IMG/VR virus record: IMGVR_UViG_3300050821_002018
Location: 1-25,312 of that record
Direction: 5' to 3' (one strand)
Length of the DNA: 25,312 nt
DNA from: a virus
The translations under genes were made by a program, and so were the position numbers. Below are positions 1-7,941 of the stretch, piece after piece. Under the pieces are notes generated by a model, which searched no databases, was not told the origin of the DNA, and saw nothing but the letters and a program-made list of their open reading frames with translations. Each line of letters begins with the position of its first letter. Within the stretch, counting starts at the first letter, position 1.

Positions 1-277
1 TGTTGCTAGTATCTAAAGAAAACTGTCCACCCGGAGTGAGCGGTTGGTCTCCCCTAAACAACTCAACGGTCCAATCTGGATTTCCCTTATAGGACACCAC
101 CAAAGAGCCCGTATTGGTCGCTCCGTGGGAATTCTTGTCTACGGTAAAGCTCTTGATCGCATAAGGCGTTCCGTTAATGACGGCATACGCTCGAGGAGCA
201 TTTGACGAGTAGGACGGGGAAAATGTGACCGGTAAAAGGTCGCTTGAACCGCTTCCGGTCACAAACCCACTGCTCAT
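1..277 (-). CDS. Baseplate hub-like tail protein, N-terminal part (runs off the left edge)
   Basis: An open frame of 92 codons starts at the ATG at 277-275 and continues past base 1 without a stop. The ATG overlaps the TGA of the LysM-bearing gene upstream (ATGA), so the two are translationally coupled. The visible part reads as a beta-rich domain that includes VINGTPYAIKSF, then GSLVVSYKGNPDW and LFRGDQPL. That order (a name-your-own-constant strand, a charged strand, then a strand with a potential/gradient-like 'GD') resembles the first domain of phage hub proteins of the Mu gp44 / P2 gpD type. Its position directly after tape measure and a LysM protein fits the hub. The family call rests on context and pattern recall; the open frame and start are seen directly. 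Confidence 0.7.
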   Translation of the reverse strand, partial: MSSGFVTGSGSSDLLPVTFSPSYSSNAPRAYAVINGTPYAIKSFTVDKNSHGATNTGSLVVSYKGNPDWTVELFRGDQPLTPGGQFSLDTSN

Positions 278-1221
278 GTAAATTGCCCCGAAGAACCAAG
301 AGGAGGAAGAACCACCGTGACAGACTGGGCACTAGGAATGATCGGAGACACAAGGCCGTTGGCGGCCGCTAGGGCGAACGCTTGGGTGGGGTCTCCATAT
401 ATTTTAGTAGCCAGAGAGAAGAGGTCGCCTCCCTGCTGGATGGACACCTGGGGAGACTGCCCGCTTTGAAGGTTTCTTCCGAGAAGTTGGGAGTAATTCA
501 CCAATTGATTTGCCCAAAAGAATTGCTGAGAGTTTCCATTCGGGCCAAAGGTGTTAAGGTATGCCTCTGCTGCGTCTATACCAGCGGACACTAGCTGATT
601 GAGGGCAGTAAGTGCTGGCCCCGTCAACTGCGACAGGAGCCCAGCGGCTTCAATGGCCGCAAAGAGAACGTTGAATGCCGCCACAATGCCAGCCGTGCCG
701 ATAGAGTCTTGCGCGGCCATTTGATTGATCAAAGTTTGACAGGCAGTGGAGCATCCGTCTATCTGCTGCTGAATGCTAGCCGGTACGGTGGTGTTGTACT
801 GACCAGATACTGGCTGTATTATCTCAACGGTGATTGTATACTGCGCCCGCCAGCGGTGAAGCCATTTGGGCTCGAATTCTGTCACCACAACCAGATATGC
901 CTGGTCGAGGTAGGCCATGCTTACTTGTTGGCCTGATGCCATAAGGGCGTTGAGTTGAGCTATCCGGTTTTGAACATTCTGATCGAATAGCTCTCCACTC
1001 CAAGTTACCGGGTCCGGGACGACGCCCAGAGACTGACTGACCTTTGAGCCGCCGATGTTGACCGTTGTAGCCAGGGCCTGCTTGAGTTTAATGACGAGAT
1101 CGTTGGGGGTCTCTTCGTCAAGAAAGGTAACCGGCCCAATGATCAGGGAGTCGCTTGTGGAGATGGGGTTGAACGGGTTAGCGTTAACCCCTCCGAAGCC
1201 TAAGCCTAAGCCGAAGCTCAT
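274..1221 (-). CDS. LysM-containing baseplate / tail protein (XkdP- or gp53-like)
   Basis: This 315-aa protein probably joins tape measure and tube to the baseplate hub. Residues about 25-135 form a beta-rich N-terminal domain (FLDEETPNDLVIKLKQ, then LDQAYLVVVTEFEPKW and QYTITVEII), of the kind seen in tail proteins that precede the hub. Residues about 150-225 are Ala-rich and helical. Residues about 258-306 look like a LysM module: VSIQQGGDLFSLATKIYGD, then AANGL and a closing VTVVLPPL strand. LysM modules in XkdP/gp53-type baseplate proteins bind peptidoglycan or stabilise the hub. The ATG has a strong ribosome site (AAGGAGATACT). The stop overlaps the next start by 4 nt. Exact family is inferred; the LysM pattern is visible. 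Confidence 0.75.
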   Translation of the reverse strand: MSFGLGLGFGGVNANPFNPISTSDSLIIGPVTFLDEETPNDLVIKLKQALATTVNIGGSKVSQSLGVVPDPVTWSGELFDQNVQNRIAQLNALMASGQQVSMAYLDQAYLVVVTEFEPKWLHRWRAQYTITVEIIQPVSGQYNTTVPASIQQQIDGCSTACQTLINQMAAQDSIGTAGIVAAFNVLFAAIEAAGLLSQLTGPALTALNQLVSAGIDAAEAYLNTFGPNGNSQQFFWANQLVNYSQLLGRNLQSGQSPQVSIQQGGDLFSLATKIYGDPTQAFALAAANGLVSPIIPSAQSVTVVLPPLGSSGQFT

Positions 1222-1230
1222 AGTATCTCC

Positions 1231-3177
1231 TTAGCCAAATGCCGGGAAGAGAAGTCCATAGTTGTCAAGCGGCGGAGCCTTGGGACTAGTCATCGTGCTA
1301 CCGTGAGACTTCATAGTGGAACGCATGTCCCCGGAAGCTAGTGCAACAATTTGCTTGGCTTGTTCTTGGGTGGTCCCAGGAGCAAGCTGAACGTTCATAG
1401 AGACATGGGTAACATGCGGTGGGCCACCAAACGGTCCAAGGTGTTTTCCTGGCAAAGGCGCCCCTGGCGGAAATGTTCCCTTGTCGTAATTCCAGGGCCA
1501 TTCACTGCCATAAGCGTGTGAAGCCTTTAGTTTGTTTGCATAAGCTGCGCCATAATGCTGAGCCATCCAATTGTATGCTCCGGTGGCATCTGATTGCTGA
1601 CGCATGTTAATAGGAATTATTGCCATAAGCGGCCCAAGGGCATTTGCAATTGAGCTTATACCGGAAGCCAAAGCCAGCAATCCGCCAGCGGCACGCTCGG
1701 CAATAAGTAAGCTCGCAATAGCAGCCCTAGTTGACAGCAGCTTCTGAGCTAATCCCATGAATGCAAAATTATCTAATGCCATAAACGCCTTGGTTGTCAT
1801 GGTGAGTCCTGGCCCTATTTTACTGACTCCAGCCAAAACTCCAAAAAACTCAACCAATTTACCGAGAGCGAACCTGGCGGCCATAAACTCAGTGATGTGA
1901 ATGATTAGGTTTTCCCAATAAACGGCCGCATCTTTATGAGTGTTCAGATAATCTATCATGTTAGTCAGATGATTTGACCAGTCAACTAATTCCCTAGTGA
2001 ACAATGGAAGGGAATTTTTAAACAAAACCATGTCAAGGGTTTGCAGGTTGGTGATAAATCTTTGCAATGCCACAATGAAATCTTGATTTTGAAATACAGC
2101 AAAGAATCTTTCAAGTACCCCGCCAAAGGGCTTGCCAAGAACATCCATTTGCTTGAATTGCTCTTGGATAAATCTCATTTGCTTTTGAACGTCAGGTTGA
2201 TACAGAACGGCATCAAATTGAGTTGCCTGTTTCCCTAGGCCAGACTTAAGGGCATTGACGAAGTCCACCGGTTTCATGTGAGTCGCATCACTGGCCAGCA
2301 ATGTATTGAGTTTGCCCCAATCCAGTCTCCCGCCAGTTAATAAAGTGTTTCTTCCGCCCGACAGAATGCCCAAAGCCCCTAGCCCCTCGCGCTGCTTGGC
2401 CTGAGAGTGTCCGGTTAGCGTAGCCGCCCCAATAGCCCCAAGAAGAGTGTTTTCAATTGATGTGCCACCCTTGCCGCGCAAGAATCCGGTTTGCCCCATC
2501 ATGGCCAAAATAGTAAATGCCTGCTCAGTGTTCATTCCTAATGCGTGACCGAGCGGAATAAAATACTTGGCCTGAGTTATAGCTCTCTGAGGGGACTCAG
2601 AGGTTACATTGGTTAGCTTAACCATCCATTCAAGCATGTTCTTCATTTTGGTCGCGTCATACGCCTGGAACATGTGGGCGAACTGAACGCCATAAGAAAT
2701 CGCTTCTGTTGGCTGGAAGTCCCTGCCCTTAGCTTTGGCCTGAAAGTATTCGACATCGGCAAACTGAGCGAGGGCCGGAAACAGTGCCTTGAGTCTTGAG
2801 TAGGAACCCAACCCACCTTGAGCCGCTGTGGTCATTTCCTGAGCAATAGTTACACCACTCTGAGCAGTAACGTCTGCCATGTGCATGGCCATGTTGGACA
2901 AGTCTTCCAACTGTCCCTTGGTGGCATTTACCGTAAGCCCAACGGACTGCATGGCCAATTGAAACTTAGCGGCGCTCATAACTCCATAGCCTATAATCGC
3001 TCCGCCCATAAGGGCGAAGACTCCGGCCACTGACGTTCCCAGGTTTCGGAAACGAAGGGCGGCGGCCTCGGCCTTGGCTATCCCGGCGTTTAAGCCCTTG
3101 ACCTGATTATTGATGCCCTGAAGACCTGTTGCGCCGAAGCGCATGGCGACTGAGATCAGCCAGCGGTCTCCGAACAT
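1231..3177 (-). CDS. Tail tape measure protein
   Basis: This 648-aa protein sets tail length and is ejected ahead of DNA. The N-terminal 45 residues are helical and Ala-rich, followed by a hydrophobic stretch at about 47-68 (VAGVFALMGGAIIGYGVMSA). Residues about 100-260 match the conserved core of TP901-type tape measures (MTTAAQGGLGS, then ALFPALAQFADV, later GKGGTSIENTLLGAI). A second long hydrophobic region lies at about 480-523, and the C-terminal 100 residues are Gly/Pro-rich. The start is taken at the ATG at 3177 rather than the TTG one codon earlier, because GGAG lies 6 nt upstream of it, formed from the end of the preceding gene. At about 0.15 nm per residue the tail would be roughly 95-100 nm (inference). 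Confidence 0.9.
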   Translation of the reverse strand: MFGDRWLISVAMRFGATGLQGINNQVKGLNAGIAKAEAAALRFRNLGTSVAGVFALMGGAIIGYGVMSAAKFQLAMQSVGLTVNATKGQLEDLSNMAMHMADVTAQSGVTIAQEMTTAAQGGLGSYSRLKALFPALAQFADVEYFQAKAKGRDFQPTEAISYGVQFAHMFQAYDATKMKNMLEWMVKLTNVTSESPQRAITQAKYFIPLGHALGMNTEQAFTILAMMGQTGFLRGKGGTSIENTLLGAIGAATLTGHSQAKQREGLGALGILSGGRNTLLTGGRLDWGKLNTLLASDATHMKPVDFVNALKSGLGKQATQFDAVLYQPDVQKQMRFIQEQFKQMDVLGKPFGGVLERFFAVFQNQDFIVALQRFITNLQTLDMVLFKNSLPLFTRELVDWSNHLTNMIDYLNTHKDAAVYWENLIIHITEFMAARFALGKLVEFFGVLAGVSKIGPGLTMTTKAFMALDNFAFMGLAQKLLSTRAAIASLLIAERAAGGLLALASGISSIANALGPLMAIIPINMRQQSDATGAYNWMAQHYGAAYANKLKASHAYGSEWPWNYDKGTFPPGAPLPGKHLGPFGGPPHVTHVSMNVQLAPGTTQEQAKQIVALASGDMRSTMKSHGSTMTSPKAPPLDNYGLLFPAFG

Positions 3178-3180
3178 CAA

Positions 3181-3699
3181 CTACTCCTCATTCGCACCAC
3201 TACCGGTGAGCATAGATACTGGATTCTTAAGGCTGGCAAACTTGCCAGATACGGTAAACACTTTAACGCCTGGAGCTAGGGCAACTAGGATTTCTTTGAT
3301 CTCCGGTATCGACTCGTAAACTCCAATGGCGAAGAAGGGGCGCGCCGGATTAATCGTGTTAAAGGGAATGTTTACCGAGCCGTGCTCATGGTAGTAAGCT
3401 ATTGGCTCTGACGTTCCTACGGCCATAAAGGCCCCGAGCCCCATCTCTCCATAATCTTTTTCTATGGAGTTTTCTATGATTTCCCCGGTTTGGTAAAGGG
3501 GCGTGTCTCCGCCTCCGCGCAGGTCTATCGTAGTCTGGGACAAAGGTTTGAGCTTGGAGTCGTCACCAATCACCCGCTTGATCTTATCTTCAGTGATGGA
3601 AGCGGCGGCCCCGGCAACTGCAACCATTCTTTGAGGCAAGGTAAACTCGTAAGCCTCAAAGAAGGCAGAAAACTCCTTAATGCTGGCAAAGAACTTCAT
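3181..3699 (-). CDS. HK97 gp10 / Mu gpG-like virion morphogenesis protein
   Basis: This 172-aa protein resembles the tail-completion / virion-morphogenesis family (HK97 gp10 or Mu gpG type). The family-like middle reads LSQTTIDLRGGGDTPLYQTG, followed by a YYHEHGS segment and NTINPARPFFAIG, i.e. a 'ligand-to-tube' sequence with His-Glu-His-Gly and Arg-Pro-Phe landmarks. The ATG at 3699 is preferred over a GTG at 3735: it has AGGTG 6 nt upstream and lies 5 nt after the stop of the frameshifted chaperone product, whereas the GTG lies inside that product. It ends 3 nt before the tape measure start. Its place between chaperone and tape measure is unusual, since members of this family more often sit with neck genes. 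Confidence 0.65.
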   Translation of the reverse strand: MKFFASIKEFSAFFEAYEFTLPQRMVAVAGAAASITEDKIKRVIGDDSKLKPLSQTTIDLRGGGDTPLYQTGEIIENSIEKDYGEMGLGAFMAVGTSEPIAYYHEHGSVNIPFNTINPARPFFAIGVYESIPEIKEILVALAPGVKVFTVSGKFASLKNPVSMLTGSGANEE

Positions 3700-3704
3700 A
3701 GCAC

Positions 3705-4297
3705 CTACATTGGCATGGTGGGCTTGGTTCCCCACAGGCCGGTCTTAGGATTGTAGTCCTTGCCGCCACACAATTCGCCCATCTCAATATACATAAAGAG
3801 GCGCTCGCTGGCGGTAAGCTCCATTGCGTCTTTATAGCTCATGCCAAAGAGGACGAGCAGCCCGACTAGACGCCTTGTGGGGCTGCTGGTTCTTTTTTTA
3901 TCTCTTCAGAAGTCAAGGGATTGCCCATAAATTCCTGAGCATAGGCGGCCATCAGGGCGAACATTTCGCGCTGCGTAAGTCGCTTCGCCACGGCCTTGAT
4001 CTCTGCGTCATTTCTTGCACGTTGCGGGATGACTTCGCCGTTGATCGTCAACGACTTGAGGGCATAAAGGGCATAGAGCTTGGTCATCAGCATGCCATTG
4101 GCTTCCGGGGGAAGCATCTGGTCAATCTGAATAGACTGAAAGCCATTAAGCTCTTTAATGGTCGCCGAAGCCCTGTCGCTAAGCTTGACGACGGTGTTTC
4201 CTTCGGCGTCAAGCTCAACAGGAATCTTCTCTTCAGGTTTTGTGGGCTTAGACTCGTCTTCATCCTCGTCTTGGATGTCTTTAAAATCGAAGGCCAT
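3705..4297 (-). CDS. Tail assembly chaperone, long form by -1 frameshift (gpGT-like)
   Basis: A run of seven A on the coding strand (ATA AAA AAA G, plus-strand T at 3893-3899) lies 10 codons before the stop of the short form. A -1 slip there leads into an open frame that continues to a TAG at 3707-3705. The product would have the first 135 residues of the short form plus about 62 more, total about 197 aa. The extension includes MSYKDAMELTASERLFMYIE and then MGELCGGKDYNPKTGLWG, which reads like real protein and resembles the T part of gpGT proteins. The extension also has an internal ATG at 3842 (45-aa frame), so separate initiation is an alternative. Such frameshifts are conserved in many tailed phages. 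Confidence 0.75.
3866..4297 (-). CDS. Tail assembly chaperone, short form (gpG-like)
   Basis: This 143-aa acidic protein sits between tail tube and tape measure, where myo- and siphophages carry the tail assembly chaperone that coats tape measure before tube assembly. The N terminus is rich in Asp and Glu (DIQDEDEDESKP). The centre is helical (MLMTKLYALYALKSL), followed by RLTQREMFALMAAYAQEF. The end contains the slippery A7 run that feeds a longer frameshifted product. The ATG has a ribosome site (GAGAGGATTAGAAT). Sequence alone gives no catalytic motif; the call rests on gene order, size, charge and the frameshift arrangement. Confidence 0.8.
   Translation of the reverse strand: MAFDFKDIQDEDEDESKPTKPEEKIPVELDAEGNTVVKLSDRASATIKELNGFQSIQIDQMLPPEANGMLMTKLYALYALKSLTINGEVIPQRARNDAEIKAVAKRLTQREMFALMAAYAQEFMGNPLTSEEIKKEPAAPQGV
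3893..3899 (-). promoter_or_regulatory. Slippery heptamer for -1 ribosomal frameshift
   Basis: The coding strand reads A AAA AAA followed by G, in the right phase for tandem -1 slippage of two Lys tRNAs. It lies near the 3' end of the chaperone gene and the -1 frame stays open for about 62 codons. No strong downstream pseudoknot was worked out by eye. Confidence 0.75.
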
Positions 4298-4320
4298 ATT
4301 CTAATCCTCTCGTATTACTA

Positions 4321-4776
4321 TTATAGGGGCTGGCGAGACTGACAGCGGAAGTCAAGCCTGATCTCGATTGCCGAGTCCTTCTTGGCCGTACCGGCAGATT
4401 GCATGCGTAGCTCTGCGCCAGAGTACAGGAAAATATCCACAGAGCCATCATCATCAACGGTCGTTTCCGTGATGGTGAAATACTTCTGCGTTTGACCTTG
4501 ATGGTACAGGGCCTCCTGCACCGCTTCAAAGTTGTCCGCAAGGGCGTTGTTGCGGGCAATGGTAATTGTGCCCTTCCACCCTGCGCGGTCGGTCTTAAAC
4601 TTATCGTAACCCTGCGTCGAAATTGGTTCAATGGTGATGTCTTTCGTGATCGGAGAGGCCTCCAGGTCAAGAACATCGCCGCCGAACGGTACGGGCAAGT
4701 TTGTGGTGTTATCCACTATCAATATCGAACGCTGAATGCCCGTATTGAATCCGAAGAATCCCGGTCCAAAAGACAT
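4321..4776 (-). CDS. Tail tube protein
   Basis: This 151-aa protein follows the sheath gene, as contractile-tail tube proteins do. It opens with a Gly/Phe-rich segment (MSFGPGFFGFNTG), as does the LysM protein further left. The body is beta-rich with alternating hydrophobics: QRSILIVDNTTNLPVPFGG, WKGTITIARNN, QKYFTITETTVDDDGSVD, and a closing SAIEIRLDFRCQSRQPL. The size and strand pattern fit the hexameric tube fold of P2 FII and related proteins, although no signature motif is decisive. A GGAG lies 11 nt before the ATG. The gene is 22 nt downstream of the sheath stop. Identification depends mostly on gene order. Confidence 0.8.
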   Translation of the reverse strand: MSFGPGFFGFNTGIQRSILIVDNTTNLPVPFGGDVLDLEASPITKDITIEPISTQGYDKFKTDRAGWKGTITIARNNALADNFEAVQEALYHQGQTQKYFTITETTVDDDGSVDIFLYSGAELRMQSAGTAKKDSAIEIRLDFRCQSRQPL

Positions 4777-4797
4777 ATTAAACTACTCCGTTCAGGA

Positions 4798-6453
4798 TTA
4801 GAGTTGCGGAGGGGTTTGGCTAACCGTAACTCCGGTGCCGCCCTGCAGAGTGATGTAAAGGATTCTGATTACGCCGAGGTAGCGAACGAGAACCTGAACA
4901 TTACAAATGCCCTGAGCGATACTCGAGGGGGTGTTGTTGGTCAGGTCGCAAGTTGTGTTAAACTCGTCAATCTGGGGTTGGCCACCGTTGGGAATCAAGC
5001 CATCCAGGAAGTTGTCGAAGGCGGCCTTGATCGCAGCGCGAGTCGGGTCGTTCGGCTGAATGCTTTGATTCTGGCCAACGAACGGTCCGCCAATTTGCTG
5101 AAGTGCTTGAGACAAGAAGGCCGTCATGCGGATAACCGGGATGTAATTGTTAGGGTTGCCAGAGCCAGCCATCGTTACGTCATTGAAAAACCCGAAGGCG
5201 CCATTGTTGAGCGGCATCTGATTCGTGATCGAACAAATACCATTCGTGGTGAGCGCAGCCAAGGCGTCCTGAGAGCGGGGACCGAGGATTGATTGTTCGG
5301 TTCCCTCCACGCTCGAGGCACTGGCCCCGGTCGTGTTATAGGGCTGATTGATCGGCGACTGGTAAGCCGGGAGACCTCCAATGATGCCAGCGGCCTTGCC
5401 CATAGGCGAGACATATCGATTGTAGCCCTGAACGGTGTCGAAGACGTATATGAAGTCCTTGCAGCAGACCATGTTGGTATCCACTGCGCCAACCGTGAGA
5501 CGGTCGGTGAAGGCTGCGGCGTCAGTCGTTCCCTTGGGAACGGTCGTGAACCCCAGGGCGGCATTCTGTGCGGCCACAAACGAAGAGATCGTCGGGACCG
5601 AAACAAAGTTGTCGTCCAGGCCACAGATGACCAATTGGAAGAAGGGTGTACCGGCCAGGGCATTCATACCGGTCAACGTATCGGCCGAGCCAAGAAGCTC
5701 TGCCGGAGAGACCGTGCTCGAGCCGTCTGCTCCGCCGCTTGCGCTAGCTACAGTCGCCAACACCGGGATTGCGCTCGAAGAGCCAGCCGAGGCGACTACC
5801 CACTGCGAGGCAATGGAGTTGGGCGCCGTGCCGTTGATCGCCGCGAGGGCGTTGGCCTTAAACACCGTGGCAGAGTAAGCTCCGCCAGGCGATGAATAGC
5901 CAATGATGTTGTTGAACACTTCCGGTCTCGCATTGCGGGGCGGGAAGATCGTCACGCGAAGGACCGGCGAAACCGAGGAGGTGCCGGACACAAGGTCAAT
6001 GCGCGCTCCGGCTACATTGTCTCCAGGGGCGGCGGTGCCTGCGCCGGGGCCATTCGGAAGCGAGCCGGTAGACTGGAAGGTAAGCGTAAGGACGGTGGCC
6101 GGAACGGCATCTGGAAGCACAATCGTGGCGGCCGTGTCAGCGCCATTCGTAGCTCGAACGCCAATCATGTTTCCGTCTTCAACGAGCGACATCAACATCT
6201 CCTGAACGAGGGAGAAGTTGTAATTGGTCGAGTTGAAGGTCGAGGCGCCAATGGTGTCGTCACCAAATGCCGCAAAGATTTGCGCCGCAGACCCGATAAC
6301 CACTGGAACCCCTACGGGTCCGTAGTTAGCCGTGCCAACAAAGGCGTTAACGGTGGTATTAACATAGGGTGCAACCCCTTGCTGCGGATTCTGTACGTTG
6401 ACATACGCACCCGGAACAACAAGATTGCTTGCACCTAAGTTGGTGGTAGGCAT
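4798..6453 (-). CDS. Contractile tail sheath protein
   Basis: This 551-aa protein forms the sheath around the tube and identifies the particle as a myovirus. The N terminus has the usual sheath opening: LVVPGAYVNVQNPQQGVAP, then VNAFVGTANYGPVGVPVVIG (a 'goal of passing through polar insertion' strand pair) and NYNFSLVQEMLMSLVEDG. The middle is an Ala/Gly/Ser-rich variable region. The C-terminal domain carries PNNYIPVIRMTAFLSQALQQ, and the end is a beta pair (CNVQVLVRYLGVIRILYITL) that normally interlocks adjacent subunits. AGGGAG lies 7 nt before the ATG, within a small inverted repeat. Codon use is strongly biased, leaving long open frames on the other strand that are not genes. Confidence 0.92.
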   Translation of the reverse strand: MPTTNLGASNLVVPGAYVNVQNPQQGVAPYVNTTVNAFVGTANYGPVGVPVVIGSAAQIFAAFGDDTIGASTFNSTNYNFSLVQEMLMSLVEDGNMIGVRATNGADTAATIVLPDAVPATVLTLTFQSTGSLPNGPGAGTAAPGDNVAGARIDLVSGTSSVSPVLRVTIFPPRNARPEVFNNIIGYSSPGGAYSATVFKANALAAINGTAPNSIASQWVVASAGSSSAIPVLATVASASGGADGSSTVSPAELLGSADTLTGMNALAGTPFFQLVICGLDDNFVSVPTISSFVAAQNAALGFTTVPKGTTDAAAFTDRLTVGAVDTNMVCCKDFIYVFDTVQGYNRYVSPMGKAAGIIGGLPAYQSPINQPYNTTGASASSVEGTEQSILGPRSQDALAALTTNGICSITNQMPLNNGAFGFFNDVTMAGSGNPNNYIPVIRMTAFLSQALQQIGGPFVGQNQSIQPNDPTRAAIKAAFDNFLDGLIPNGGQPQIDEFNTTCDLTNNTPSSIAQGICNVQVLVRYLGVIRILYITLQGGTGVTVSQTPPQL

Positions 6454-6488
6454 AGTCTACTCCCTAAAGGGAAGAGAGAAATATATGT

Positions 6489-6725
6489 TTACTTGACAGC
6501 GCCGGGTAGCGCCGCTCGGTCTCTCGTATCAGGAGAAACCGGGTCTTTGGGTGCTTCAACCGCCTTGGGGGCGGCGTCAACGACGGCATTACGCCGTATA
6601 ACCTTCTTTTGATAGTGCGGGTCGTCTGCGATCTTCTCGGCATCATCGCCAGTAACGACATCGCCCTTTTCGTATGAGCGCCCATTCAGGCGGAAGCCCG
6701 CATCACGCACAACGTACTCGAACAT
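6489..6725 (-). CDS. Small protein of the neck/sheath junction, unknown function
   Basis: A 78-aa charged protein is encoded between a tail-completion-like gene (1 nt upstream) and the sheath gene. The first 45 residues look folded (MFEYVVRDAGFRLNGRSYEK then GDVVTGDDAEKIADDPHYQK); the rest is an Ala/Pro-rich tail. The folded part loosely recalls small proteins with a 'FluMu-type' N-terminal domain that often precede sheath genes in Mu-like phages, but the similarity is faint. No membrane segment or signal is present. Function is not known; a role at the head-tail junction is inferred only from position. Confidence 0.7.
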   Translation of the reverse strand: MFEYVVRDAGFRLNGRSYEKGDVVTGDDAEKIADDPHYQKKVIRRNAVVDAAPKAVEAPKDPVSPDTRDRAALPGAVK

Positions 6726-7577
6726 CTAAGAACCTCCAGTGTAGATCGGATTAGGGTCTATCCCGGTGATCGGAATAGATTCGACCGCAGTGCCTGTGGT
6801 CGTGGCGACGGTGGCGTACTCTGCTTCTAACAGAGCTTCCCATACGTACAAACTATAGGATGACTGAGAGTCATCATTCCATCCAGGCTTTGCCCAGCGA
6901 ACCCAAACATACGAGAGGTCTGGGGCGGTTAGCATAGGGGATGGATAGGTGGGGGCTAAGAGGTTTTCTAGAAGGGCCCCGATCTGGTTTCGAATTGGAG
7001 CGTTTGCCGCCCAAACTTTCACAGAGATGGGGCACATTGTACGGCGCATTTCTGCGATCATCGTACAGTTTCCACCTATGCCGCACCGCATGGTGGGTGC
7101 TCCAGTTACCGTTGCCACCGGCCCTGAGGCAGAGGCGCTTATCCCGGAAATGGATTGGTTGGTAATAGACAGGGCCACGGCAGTGGCCACGCTGTCAAGG
7201 GTGTCATTGGCCTGCGTTTGATAATAGCAGTCATTGCGAGACCCATTGGGAAATGTGTGGATATTGTATCCACCGGCTGCAACTCCGCCAAAGGTAAGGG
7301 TCCAGGTATTAGAATTCCTCAAGACCTGTACCGTTAATGTCACCGGAGGGTCAATCGAGGTAACCCAGTGAGGCTTACGTGAAGTGCGATTCTGGGCGGC
7401 CTTGGGGATGGGAAATATAGAAATCTGAGCCTGGTATTGACCAAGGATTTCAGACAGTGATTGTCCAAACGGTTGGCCGACTCCAACTTGCCCAGGAGGA
7501 AGACCCACCGAGTTGGCCTGCATAATGCCTAGAACCTCGGTCTGTATCAGAGTGCAGACCTGATCAAGACTCGGCAT
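6726..7577 (-). CDS. Tail completion / neck protein, putative
   Basis: This 283-aa protein lies between the receiver gene and the sheath block. The N terminus is helical (MPSLDQVCTLIQTEVLGIMQ), which resembles the start of tail-terminator proteins that cap the tail before head joining. A central beta domain (PPVTLTVQVLRNSNTWTLTF, HTFPNGSRNDCYYQTQANDT, then VATAVALSIT) looks like an insertion of the Ig- or baseplate-like kind. Residues after 180 (MIAEMRRTMCPISVKVWAAN, later LSYVWVRWAKPGWND) return to a mixed alpha/beta pattern with a tail-terminator look. Function is inferred from place and pattern, and a general structural role is safer than a named one. Confidence 0.65.
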   Translation of the reverse strand: MPSLDQVCTLIQTEVLGIMQANSVGLPPGQVGVGQPFGQSLSEILGQYQAQISIFPIPKAAQNRTSRKPHWVTSIDPPVTLTVQVLRNSNTWTLTFGGVAAGGYNIHTFPNGSRNDCYYQTQANDTLDSVATAVALSITNQSISGISASASGPVATVTGAPTMRCGIGGNCTMIAEMRRTMCPISVKVWAANAPIRNQIGALLENLLAPTYPSPMLTAPDLSYVWVRWAKPGWNDDSQSSYSLYVWEALLEAEYATVATTTGTAVESIPITGIDPNPIYTGGS

Positions 7578-7578
7578 T

Positions 7579-7941
7579 TTACACCTGCTGGGATTGAATG
7601 TATTCTATCTCTGCGGCTATCTGCTCGGCAGAGATGGGCTTTGTTAGAGTCCTAACGCCAGCAGCACGAAGCGGCTTAATAGTAGAATCTTGAGAATTCG
7701 ATGTGATAACAAGAACATTCTTCACCACCCCCCTCTGCTTTAGGTCGAGAGCAACATCTTTCCCACTGCCTGGAACCATGATGACATCCAATACGGCAAG
7801 GTCTGGCTTAAGCTCTTCGCATAGCTGCGAGGCAGATCGGGCGCTCGTCGCGCAACCAACAATCTTGCAACCAGCCATTTTAAGGTACTGGTTAAGCCTT
7901 CCGCGCATAATCACCGAATCGTCGGCATAGATCGCCGTCAT
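7579..7941 (-). CDS. CheY-like response regulator, receiver domain only
   Basis: This 120-aa protein is a complete stand-alone receiver domain. Starting from the ATG at 7941 the canonical residues are all present: the acidic pair D7-D8 (TAIYADDSV), phospho-acceptor D52 (LAVLDVIMVPG), the switch Thr T80 (VLVITSNS) and Lys K101 before Pro (LTKPIS). The length matches CheY and there is no output domain. Receivers of this type accept phosphate from a histidine kinase; no kinase is present here, so a host kinase would have to serve (inference). The ATG shares its A with the stop of the 40-aa membrane protein gene (TGATG), and AGGAAGG lies upstream. It is an unexpected gene among neck and tail genes. 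Confidence 0.93.
   Translation of the reverse strand: MTAIYADDSVIMRGRLNQYLKMAGCKIVGCATSARSASQLCEELKPDLAVLDVIMVPGSGKDVALDLKQRGVVKNVLVITSNSQDSTIKPLRAAGVRTLTKPISAEQIAAEIEYIQSQQV

Noticed and set aside
4492-5895. Long plus-strand frames (266, 200 and 147 codons) opposite tube and sheath genes
   Set aside because: Low-complexity Arg/Val/Gly-rich products, antisense to clearly conserved structural genes.
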